NCBI GenBank assembly: GCA_009760885.1
Contig: CM019719.1
Coordinates: forward strand, 31,994,084-32,058,083
From: Achatina immaculata
Lineage: Eukaryota; Mollusca; Gastropoda; Stylommatophora; Achatinidae
Direction of reading: 5' to 3'
Length of the DNA: 64,000 nt
Below the pieces are notes generated by a model. It saw only the letters and a program-made list of their open reading frames with translations. It was not told where the DNA came from and ran no database searches. The stretch's first letter is position 1. Every line of letters begins with the position of its first letter. The position numbers and the translations under genes were made by a program. Below are positions 48,601-60,600 of the stretch, piece after piece.

Positions 48601-51600
48601 CTAGAACAACTTGGGGAAGGGAAATTATGACACACAATAATTAGTGCATAAGTATACAACTATACACGAAGCCACTGCAGTAAAGCTGTGATACCAAAAT
48701 GTATAAACTAGGAAAAAAAGTAGGAACAGCTTTATTACTTAATGACTACAAAGTTGTGACATTTTGGTGTGAGCCTTAATCATACAAACACACTATGTAC
48801 GATTAAGGCTCACTCCGAAATGTCACAACTTTGTAGTCATTAAGCAATAAAGCTGTTCCTACTTTCCTACTTTTTTCCTAGTTTATACATTTTTGAAATT
48901 ATGACAGTGCTCAGAGACAAGGAAGCAGAGAACAAAGCCAAGAACAGGGATGACTGGATAGCCCTTTATCTGTGGCCTATGCTGCTTCAAAGGGAGTAAA
49001 AGCTGGTGATGATGATGATGATAATGATGGCAATGATGATGATGATGATCCATGAAGTAAGTTCCTTGCTATGCTCCACCAGCACAGCTGCAACTTATCA
49101 ATCTGCTAGTTAGGCTGCATGAGAACATGAAAATGCAGTATATGGCCTGTGGCAAATTCTGTCCGGCTGATCTGCATAAATGATGTCAATCTTGCATGGT
49201 TATCTTTGTTTCATTATCTTTCTTACATGACAATCAATCCATATTCATAAGCTCCATGCCTGTCTAGATCACTGTGCACCTACCTCATTGAATTGATCTC
49301 CCACCCATTTGGCCACAATGAGAGAAATCATAACTGGCAGACCTAGTGGCACATTTGAGGTTGCTTCCATAATAATGACCGTCAAACTGATTGTCATACG
49401 GACTATGCCGCCTGAAGAAAAAAAGAAAGGGGGCTATTTTTTTTAAGAGCTTTAAATAAGACTTTTACAGAAATTAGACAGACATATTCCTCCAAAATTA
49501 GACTCTTTCGAAAACAAATGCCTAAGGAAAATACTCGGTATAAAGTGGAATGAATTCAAGAACAACGAAGAGATCAGACAAATAAGCAAACAACAACCTG
49601 TCTCATGGTTGATCAGAAAAAGAAGATGGACATATGTCAGTCCTGTGATGAGAAGAAGCAATCAGAGAATCCCCAAACAAGCTATCAAATGGAACACAAC
49701 AGGCAGAAGAAAAAGAGGTCGACCACATGAAACTCTAAAGAGGACATTGTTAAGAGAAGCCTTTCAGTGGGCATAACATCCCTTGATGAGACTGAAAAAC
49801 TCACTGAAGACAGGACATCTTGGCAAACTACCATGTGAAGTTTAATGGCATGGGAAGGATGTAAGATTTAAGATTCCTCCTACTTCTCTAATCTTGGAAA
49901 TGTGGTTATATTTGGCTGCCACACGCTGGTTCATCCACTTCCAGTCAAGGACACTCAGAATTTATGATCTGCCTGAAATACAACTCTCTGATTCCCTATT
50001 TTCAAACATATAATGTGTACAATGTGCACATATGTAAAATCCCTTTCCTATAAAAACAGCCATGTATAATGCATGCATGTATGTAACACACAGCTGTGTA
50101 TGCATGTACATGTTTGTGTGTGTGTGTGTGTGTATATACTTTACAATGAATGCAAGCGTGTGTGTGCTCGCATATGTGTGTGTGAATGTGAGAGAGAGAG
50201 AATGAATAATGCTTACTAAGAGACTTTACATATGGCCTTGATCATGCACTCAAAAATTGAAAAAAAATCAAAGAACTGACAGAAACTTCCAAATACACTA
50301 CTGATAAACAGATAAGCACTAACAACATAATTGATAAACAGGTAATCACTAACAACATAATTGATAAACAGGTAATCACTAACATAACTGATAAACATGT
50401 AATCACTAACAACATAACTGATAAACAGGTAATCACTAACAACATAACTAAGGGACTCTACTACATTTATTTTTCTTCACAGAAATCTGGTGGCACACTA
50501 ATCTTCTTATATCTTATATTCTTCCCGTGCCGTTAAACGTCACATAGGGCTTGCAAAGTAGTTCACCAATTTTTCCTGTTTTCGGCGAGTCTTTCAACCT
50601 CATCAAAGGATTTTATGCCTGTTAATTTGGCCTCTCTTAACAATGTCCTCTTCAGAGTTTCACGCAATCTGCCTCTTTTTCTTTGGCCCTGTTGTGTTCC
50701 ACTTGATAGCTTATTTTGGGATTCTCTGATCATTTCTTCTCATCAAGTGACCAACATATGTCCATCTCCTTTTCCTGATCACCCATGAGACTGGTTGTTG
50801 TTCAGTCATCTGTCTTATCTCTGCATTGTTCTTGAATTCGTTCCACTTGATGCCGAGTATTTTCCTTAGGCATTTGTTTTCAAAAGAGTCTAATTTCTTT
50901 TCTATTTCTTTAGTTGTTTTCCAGCTTTTGCATGCATAAATGAGGGTGGATATTACATTTGAATTGAATAATCTTAACTTGGTTTTTGTGCTTATAACTT
51001 TTGAATTCCATATGTTCTCAAGATTCTTGAAGACTGATGCTGCTTTTGCAATTCTGATCCTAACTTCCTTTCTAGTGTCACCATCCTGGTCTATGTAGCT
51101 TGCCAAGGTATGCAAATTTGATTGACTTCTTCAATAGCATCCAGCATCATTGCATGCGGCCAATCCATAAGTGCTCTGCTGCCTGGTCAGCAGCTGACCA
51201 GAAACTGCTGACTAGTGCTGGCAACAGGATGAACTCCATAGCTGGCAGTGTCATTCCTCTTCCTTCCCAGAGCATTAACTATAGTACCCATTTTTTTTTT
51301 AGGCTGGGTGAACCCCAGGAACTTTTTGTGAGCCACAGTCTGACCCCTACCTTGATGAGTGGGGTCTGACCCTTACCGTAATGAGTGGAAATCACAACCA
51401 GTTTGCCTGGTCGGTAAACCAGTGTCTAAATCCTGCACTAACATGCTCCCACCTGGATAAGAAAAGGTACCCAGTACTTCAAGTTTAATTTTTCACCAGT
51501 CTGTTTGTGTTTTCTGTGTTAGGTAACTCAGATGTTTAAAACTTCTTTTCCTACTTTAGTCTCATTTTTCTGTGTAAATTCTTTTCTCTACCATTGTTCA

Positions 51601-54600
51601 ATGACAGGCCATGGGCCAAAAACTGTATATATTTTACTCTGACTTTTGACTTTTCCAATCCCTGGGTTTACAAGTTTTCACTCTTTTTCCCTTGTGCCAG
51701 ATAATTAAACATACAGGTCCTCTTCATCTGTTCTACATCTCCATGAAGAATGTCAGTGACTGAGGAGTTTGGTGGTATCAGGTTCTTCTGAAGGTCCTTC
51801 AATGCACTGCAGTCCAGCAGATGGTGTTTAACAGTTTCTTCTTCTTGTCTGTTGCAGTGCATGCAGTATGGTGTGTGGTCAGCGGTCACTCTGTGTAAGT
51901 GCTTATTGAGGGTGACGTGTCCTGTTCTCAACCTGAAAATTGTGCATTGGTCTCTATGACATAAGCTGCTGATGTCGTCTCCGGGGTTAGGCTTTGGCAG
52001 GTGTGTATATAGGGATCTTCCAGTTGGATTACTGGCCCAGCTGTCCATCCACTGCTGTTTGCTGTGTATAACGTGTTCAGCTGTTCTCATGTTGGTGGAG
52101 ATGTGGGGCTGTGGCATGATGGCTCCATTCTTTGCCAGTCTGTCAGCACGTTCATTTCCTCTTATATCTATGTGCCCTGGTATCCACTGTAGGGTGGACT
52201 TGATGTCATAGGAGGCGAGTTGGTTTATTGCATTGAGTATGTCAGTTGTAATGTGATCAGCTGTTGGTAACCAGATTTCAAGGGCCTGGAGAGCAGACTG
52301 GGAGTCTGAGAAAATAACAAGGTTCTCAGGGTGGGAGGCACTGTTTTTGTATTTGGTTGTGGTGGCTGCCAGGGCTGCTAATACTACCTGCATCTCTGCA
52401 TCATAACTGGAGCAGCGAGATCCACAAGGAGCAGAAATGTGGCTTGTTGTCTTATCTGGAAACATTATGAGTACCCCATATCCTGCACTGTCTGTTTCCT
52501 TGAATGTGTATGCATGGATCCAGTCTTTGGGGTAGGATTCTATGGTCTCCAGTGCACACAGCTTTAGGGTGCTGAGATATGATGATTTTTTCACTAATTT
52601 GTTCTTGAGTCTGGTGTTAGTTTGAGGGAGTGTGTAGTTTGTGTTTGGTTGGATGTCTGGTACTTTTGTAAGTTCTCCTCTGTCTTCAGGGAGTTTGTGT
52701 TTAACTGTTCTGCTATGTGCACTGGAGTTTTCTGTTTCAGTCTATTATTATGCTTCCATTTATCAACCACTATTCTGTTAGGATGGTCTGTGGGCATGCG
52801 TTTATATCTTTCTACTGCCTCAGTGGTTGACTTTTTTGCATCTTATATCTAATGGCTCTATGTTTGCATCAATTTCACATGCAGCTGTGGGTGCTGATCT
52901 CATTGCCCCACAAATGAAATGAACGGCTTGGTTCTGGATTCTGTCTACTTGTGTACAAGAGCTCTTTGATGCTGTGACCTGTAGGGGAGGTTGTAATCTA
53001 TTATAGATCTAATATATCCTATGTACAGTTGTCTGAGTGTTGATTTGTCAGCACCCCAGGATGTATTTGCAAGCTGCTTGAGTAAGTTTAGTCTTTTGGA
53101 TGCTTTTTCTGCTAGTCCATCCATGAACTCTTTAAAGTTAAATTTTCTGTCTAGTTTCAACCAAGGTATGTTGGATTTTTTTTTCTTTCATGATTTGAGC
53201 ACCACCAAGAGTTATTTTCAGTTCAGTCTTTGCTAGTTTGTTGCTAAGAGTGAAGACTGTATATGTAGTTTTACTAACATTGACCTTCAACTTCCAGAAA
53301 TTGCAATAGGCTGATATGGTGAGGAAGGATATATTAAGTCTCTCAGTAGCCAGCTGCAGGTCTGTTCCACCAGTCCATATGACATGTGGGTGTTCAATAG
53401 GTCAGGGAGGTCATTTATAAGGATTAAGAACAAGGTGTAGCTAAGAGCAGAACCTTGTGGCAGACCTTCCTCCAGGGTGCATTTGTTTGACAGTCTGTTA
53501 TTGACCTGAGTTTGTATGGTTCTGTTACTCAGGTAGTTTTTAACCCATTGATACATTTTTCCATGTATGCCCATGTTTTGCATCTTTAACAGTAGGCCTT
53601 TTTGCCAGACCATGTCATATGCCTGCTGGAAGTCTACAAAGACAGCTACTGAGTTTCTCTTGTGTAAAAAAACTTTTACTCTTTGAGTGAGGAGAAATAG
53701 CTGGTCTTCAGTCTTGATCCTTTAAATCACCAAAACCATAGAAAACAAGTTGAATTCTTTCCAGACTAAATGTTTACGAAGAATTAAACAAATATTTTGG
53801 CCAAACACTATAAGAAATAACATTTTATTAGCAGAAATGCAGATGAAACCACTGACAACAATTATTGAGGAAAGACGCTGGCGATGGTTGGGACATGTGC
53901 TCCGAATGACTGACAACTCACTACCAAAAATAGCACTAAGATGGACACCACAGGGGAACAGAAGTAAGGGTAGACCAAAAGAGACATGGAGAAGAACAAC
54001 AGAAAGGATGTTGAGCAATAGAGGGCTCACCTGGGCAAGAGCAGAAAAAAAGGCGAAGGACAGGCATTTGTGGAAAACCCTTGTGGAAGCCCCATGTGCC
54101 CTGGGCACTTAAGGTTCAGAGAGAGAGAGAGTCTTGAAACTTTGCAGAAGCCTGCCTGGAAGTTATTGAGGGACCCCAATGATTCCAACCACCAGTACAG
54201 CCTATTGTTAACATTCATTCTGCTAGCTTACCAATGTTGGAAGTCAGTGAGATTGGTCTAAAGCTTTTTAGGTCATCTTCTGACTTTCCTTTTTTCAGGA
54301 TAGGTCTAACTATGGCTGACTTCCAAGATTTTGGTAGTACTCCACTTTGCCAGGTCTTGTTAATGAAACTGAGCAATGTGGACTTTCATACAGGGCCCAG
54401 ATGAAGGATCATTTCATTTGATATTTTGTCTGGTCCTGGTGCTTTTCTTAGCTGTAGCTTACCCATAGCACTCTGGAGTTCATGGATGGTAAAGTTTTCC
54501 TCAAAAAGTGGAATGTTTGCCAAGCTAGATTTCTCTTTACTTCTCAGAACTTTTCCAGCACCTTGTCAAGTAATTTCCTGTTGAGGATTTGTTGGTGGCA

Positions 54601-57600
54601 GCAAAGAATTTGTTAAAAGTACTGGCTTTGTCTCAGTCACTTGACTCAACCAGAGATTCACATAGACTTAAGGTTAATTTGTTTGTTTTTTCCTGACATG
54701 TTATCTAAGAGTTTCCAAGCCTTCTTTCCTTCAGTTCTGAGGTTGAGATTGCTGCATGTGCTTAATCACTTCTCTTTCTTTGCTTTTTTAGTTTCGAGTC
54801 TTATCTTAGCTGTTAGATTATTGTACTCTGTTTTGTTTTCTGGAGTATGGTTTTTCTCTGCATTCTTCCTGGCTGCTCTTCTTTTTTTGACTAAGTCTTC
54901 CAGAGATTTTGTCCAGAAGGGGCTATATTTCTTTCTGCACCCTTGGGGGATTGTTTTGTAGGCTACTCCAAGTATAGCTTGGATTATGTTGATGTAGAGT
55001 GTGTTAATGTTTGTGTTGTCATTTAATTTTGATAGGTTTTCATCTGTTTGTGTTCTGAATTTTTCCCAATCTGCTTTTCTATAATTCCAGTGAGGGGATC
55101 TGTCTGGTCTTTGGTTTCGTGTGTGAGAAATTTATAGAAGGCGATGGTCACTTCTTATGTCACCAAGCACTCTCAGAGTACAATCGTTGTGGATGTCTGC
55201 TGAGATAATGGTGAGGTCAGGTCTGTATGTGCATCCAGTGGCTCTGTGGAGGAGTGCTGATGGGGAGGAGGAGTTTTGCAATATTATCATGTTGCTGGTG
55301 TTGCATAGCTCTTCAATGTTGTTTCTCATAGTATTTTGGTCTTTGTATCCTAGTGATGGTAGATGTGCATTAAAATCTCCTGCAATGATTAGTTTTCTGC
55401 ATGTTTGTGTTGTGTATGTTGATTTGACTTTTAGAATTTGGGGGGGACAATAAACATTATACAGAGTGTACTGCAGTCCATCATGCCATACTGTTATCTC
55501 TTGGATATCATTCTCATTGCACTTTTTGTTTTTAACTTCTCCTTGGATATCATTTCTCAAGAGTGTGGCAATACCCCTGCATTTACCACATTCACATTTG
55601 TACATGGTGTATCCAGGAACTGAGTGATCTTTTCCACATAGAAGGGTTTCTTGTATGATCGCAATATGGATGCTGACTTTTTTTCAGATGTCTGCTTAAT
55701 TCTGAGGCCTTTGGCCTAAGTCCAGAAATGTTGATTTGAAGAATGCTTAGTGTGCCCCCTGTAGCTGATTTTTGGGGGGAATACCACCTGGTGCTGACCT
55801 TTTACGATATGACATTCGGGATCAAACGGTTTTTTTTTTTTTTTATTTCTGGCATTTTCATATTGGGGTATTTTCCTAAGTCTCTCTTTCATACTCAGGA
55901 GGCCTTTCCAGTGAGAAGCTGAGATCAGGCCCCAAGTGCAACACTGGCACGTCCGATGGCTTTGAGACAGTTTCACAGAGACACTCCGACTTTGGGATGA
56001 GGGATCTGATGGTGCTTCAACAATGTCCATTCCCCACCACCTATAGTCTGCTGGCTGCTTTATTTGCTTCATTCTGATAGCCATTGTTGTAGAAACCCAT
56101 AGACTTGTCACGTCCTGGACTTGTCAATTTCCATCAGACTTTCCCCATCCCCACAAGTGATATCTGTGTCCCCATCCATCCACCATCCCGACCAGCCCAG
56201 TGTGGCCCCAGGCCAAGGTCACAGCTTCACCTATTGACGGGTGTGCAATGTCAAAAGCTGGAGGACCTTCTGTCCTAGGAGGGGTATTTGTGCTTGTCAT
56301 TTTTCCCACAGACAAGTGGGTTTTCTTAGCGTACATAGCACTTTGTCTGAGTTATCTGACACTCCTAAAATAAACAAAAGGCTACTAGCAGATTTCTCAG
56401 TTCTATGTTCCCTCTTTCTTTTACAGAAAGTTCTGTTCCCTAAAAATTCTGCCTTATAAGAGAGTGACATTATATTTTATAACAATAACAAATGGTGTTG
56501 GTTGCTATAAGTTTCTGGGCTACATAAGTAGGTCAGAGTTTTTTAAGCAATCAGATCTGATGTTCCCTGTTTCACAAAGACTATGTTAAGATAAGTATAA
56601 ATTTTGTTATTGTTAAATAATAAAGCTGTTCCTAGTTTATACATTTTGGTATCACAGCTTTACTGCAGTGCTTTGTGTATAGTTGTATGACTATACACTA
56701 ATTATTTGTGTGTTAAGTGTGTTCTTAACACAGTTGTTCCCAGGGGGGTATATATTTTTACTTATATACGAGGGTCATACCAAAAGTTGTGAGCAAATTT
56801 TTTTTAAAATCTGAATTTACAAATAGAGAAAATATAAATCTATCACCTTAATCTGCATCCTTTTCTTCACTTTTCAACATAATCACCATTTCTCTGCACA
56901 CATTTTTCCCATTGCTCTGCAAGTTTGAAAATACCATCCCGGTAGAATTCCATTCCAGCTGACCAATGGAACAGACACAGTGCTTTCTGGACGTTCTCTC
57001 CTGTGGGACCCAGCAAGCAAAAACTTTTCTATAGCCTTGGGTTTCAATCATTTCCTGTACTGCATTGTGTCCTATTCCAAGATTTACAGCTATTACAGAT
57101 ACTCTGACACGTCTGTCTTCTTTAGTGATGTCATCAACCTTGTCCACACTTCATTCAGTGAAGGCAGTTCAAGGCATATTGAAGAAACAAAACTTCAGCA
57201 CCTGCCATTTCGTTTATGCTCCACGTGGTCACATGACACATGATGGTGACATCATGTGACCTCTACATGAAGTGCAAAGGATGTAGATTAAGGTGATACA
57301 CTTATATTTTCTCTATCTATAATTTCTAATTTTAAAAAAAATTTTGCTCACGATTTTCAGTATGACCCTCATGCCTCTGACATCTATTTTTTTAAAAAGT
57401 GCGTATACAAATATACATACAGTTAAAACATGCAAGATGTCTGTCATTTACAAAAACTGTACATAATGCATGCATTATATGTGTAAAAACATGGCAATAT
57501 TAAAAATAGTGCATGTATAAATAATCCAAAAACTGCCAGAATTTGTGTGTCCCAGTCTTCCTGTTACTTGGTGAAGAATTTACATCCTGGTCCAGTCAGA

Positions 57601-60600
57601 TCCCTTTTATTTTTTTTTCTTTTCAGCACCAGCAAGGAACTAACCATGGAGGAGTTTAATCCATGTCCAACTGATCTAGATATGTTCACAGAATGGCCTG
57701 TTACCAAGAGGTATGACTGGGCCTTCACTAGCACTGGTTCCCCAGTATACACATCAAGCAATACCTCAATGAAGAAATGCAAAGAAACCTCCTCCAAAGT
57801 ACCTGTCACATATGACTCAATGCATTACACAGCCAAAGGCAGTGGTTGCAAATCCCAAGTAAATGCTAGATCAGAGGCAAAATACAATCAACAGAACACT
57901 GGAGTCATCTCCCTAAAGCGCTAAAGGAAATCCCGATGTCAAAGGCTGAACACGCATGGGCATGCCCCAGGTGTAATGAAACCAGTCCCCCAAGACCAGC
58001 AAACAGAGCTAGGCCTCTTTTTTTACAGTTACAGTTACAGACAGTATTATATATACATAAAACAGATCATCAGTTACAAACTCACCTAACATGGCAGATG
58101 CTCCCACTAGTGAATATAAGGGCATTGATACCAGGTCCTGTGAAAATGAGATAACTCACATCTTATAAGATATCATTAAGGATAGTTAATGTTCATTAAA
58201 CATCACCCATAGCTGATGTGCTGGCATCAGGGTTGACAAACCATAGCTGACCAAGACCCTGTCTCACCTCTCCACTGGTACCCCCCGGTAACAGCCCTAG
58301 CCTGGCTAAATGGGCAGGGATCGCTGTAGTCCCCATGGTGGTGGAGTTTTACTGCTAAAGAAGTATTGTCTGCCCCCTGCTTTTTGAGCTGCATTCGGGG
58401 ACTTAAAAAAACAGCTGCTACAACCCACTCCCAAGTCTACATGATGCTGAGCCTAAAAAATTTCACAGCGTTAGCTGCAGAGAAACACCAGCTCACAGTT
58501 CCAAGAAGATAGAAGACAAGACAAGACAAAAATCACTGATGACGTTTATGCCTGAGTAAATAATGGCAATGTAAATATATCAGTTACATCAGTGATGATA
58601 TTTAACTCTTCCTTCTTGTGCCCTATGACTAAAATTGGTTACTTCCTGTATGTTTGTTCCATACCATGTGATTATTTTTTTATATCTGTTTTATATCTAC
58701 AAAAATGGAGTAACTTTTTAATTGTATACATTTTATTTGCGCATGTCCGGTGACCCCTTTCATCATGGCGGAAGAGTGCTTAGTTACGAGCGATGTTGAA
58801 TGAGAAAAACGAAGTTGTTGATCGAGAAATTTCAATTTTTGGTGATGTAGATAGGGGTATGGAAATGCCCTGTGACCAGACCACTGTTCTTGAATGTATC
58901 CCAAGTAGATCTAGACATATTAGATGACTGGAGAAGTAGTCAGAAGGTTATTTCAGACATTATTTTAGGGAGAAAGGCACATACAATCACAAGATGAGAC
59001 CGACAAGTAGTTCTAGGCATTTCAGATGGTATGTACTGTACATTTATACCTATCCGATGGTAAGCGAGACACAATTATTGTCTAAAAACATCACATTACT
59101 TCTTTTTTCCTAAAAAACTCTGCATTTATGAAATCTTCATACATTTTTAGTTATTTTGAAATATAATGAGTACATTTATCATGGATATATTGTATTTAAT
59201 TCACTTTTCCAACTATACCCCCAATACATATCAAGACCCGTGCTTTTACTCTGGCACCAAACAGAACATCCGTGTTTCTTCCTGTGGCACGGAAAGAGTT
59301 AATGTCAGAATACAAATAACATCAGTGGTAATATTTAATATCAGAACATAAATCACATCAGTGGTAATATTTAATGTCGGAATATAAATCATATCAGTGG
59401 CAATATTTAATGTCGGAATATAAATCACATCAGTGGTAATATTTAATGTCAGAATATAAATCACATCAGTGGTAATATTTAATGTTGGAATATAAATCAT
59501 ATCAGTGATAATATTTAATGTCGGAATATAAATCACATCAGTGGTAACATTTAATATAAAAAAAATAAACAGGAAAATTAACTAATCTGTCCATCAAGTA
59601 ACACGTTAAACTATTTTCTAATATTCTCACCCCAGTTGCCCAGGATACCAGAATTCCAACAATTCTACCCCAAGCTGCTCCAATCAAAAGACTTGGGATG
59701 AACAATCCGCTGGGTACAGATATGCCATATGTCCAACAGGCCAGGACAAAGTAGCCAATTGCAAAGATTGTTAATGTAGTGATCTGATATGTTCCTGGTA
59801 ATTTATAGATTAACATTTTAAAAAAAAAGGAAATACATAACTTTATTTAGAAAAGAAAACAAATGAAATATTACATCAGCAGTTCTCAATCTTTTTGCCT
59901 CATGCCCTTTTTTCATAATATATATCAGAATATCATTTCCAAACTACTCCCCTTAAAAAAAAAAAAAAAAATTGTATGACTCAAAAGGTGCATTTCAAAT
60001 AATATGCATATATTTCAATAGTCTGAGTCTGTCAGTTTGTAGTCACAATTCTCATCGAAACCTTAAAATTCTTCCCACTGGTTAAGAACCCCTGTATTAG
60101 ATCAACTGAATCCGGTGAGAAAGTCCAACTCTAGGCTGGATGGGCAACCACTTCTTACCCGGTGGGTGTATACTGATATCCAAAACATGTCAAGGTTTTC
60201 TGGTGAGAAAGTCCAACTCTAGATTAAACTGGTGCAACGAAAACCACAGTGTCATGCAATCCTGCTTCTGCAACCCACCGAGAATACAGGCCCAAGCCCC
60301 GCGATACTCTGAACCTTTTGTGGTCCTCTTGGGGATCTCTTGTGGTCCTATCAAGGACCACAGGAGTAAATTCAGTAGGATCACAGGGCGGTCTTGGTGG
60401 TAGAACAGAAGAAGAAGAAAAGGAAGAAGAAGATCAACTGCAACTGAAAAGAAAAATAATGAAAACCACAAGAAAGAGACAAAAGAAAAATTTTATTATA
60501 TTATAATAATGATAGAAAACTTGATGGAAAAAGAGCAAAGGGAAGAACAGTACAATAGATGTGTAGACAACATTAGAAGATGCAAGGGAATTAGTTTGGC

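Larger units (their letters stand above)
51470..56340 (-). mobile_element. RNase H-bearing LINE (I-group-like), nearly complete but broken
   Basis: In minus-strand order: 5' region with short frames (56336-55716), AP endonuclease (about 55760-55132), reverse transcriptase (54560-52945) and RNase H (52594-51668), then a 3' UTR of about 200 bp. An RNase H domain after RT is characteristic of the I-group of non-LTR retrotransposons. Frames are interrupted by stops and shifts, and a family E LINE has inserted into the RT (53718-54129). It fills most of the 8.7-kb intron between CLCN7-like exons d and e, on the same strand as the gene. Confidence 0.88.

Noticed and set aside
57547..57924. 125-codon plus-strand frame in an intron, with an upstream pyrimidine-AG
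   Set aside because: No recognisable domain, no partner exon or start context; probably chance or an old repeat.
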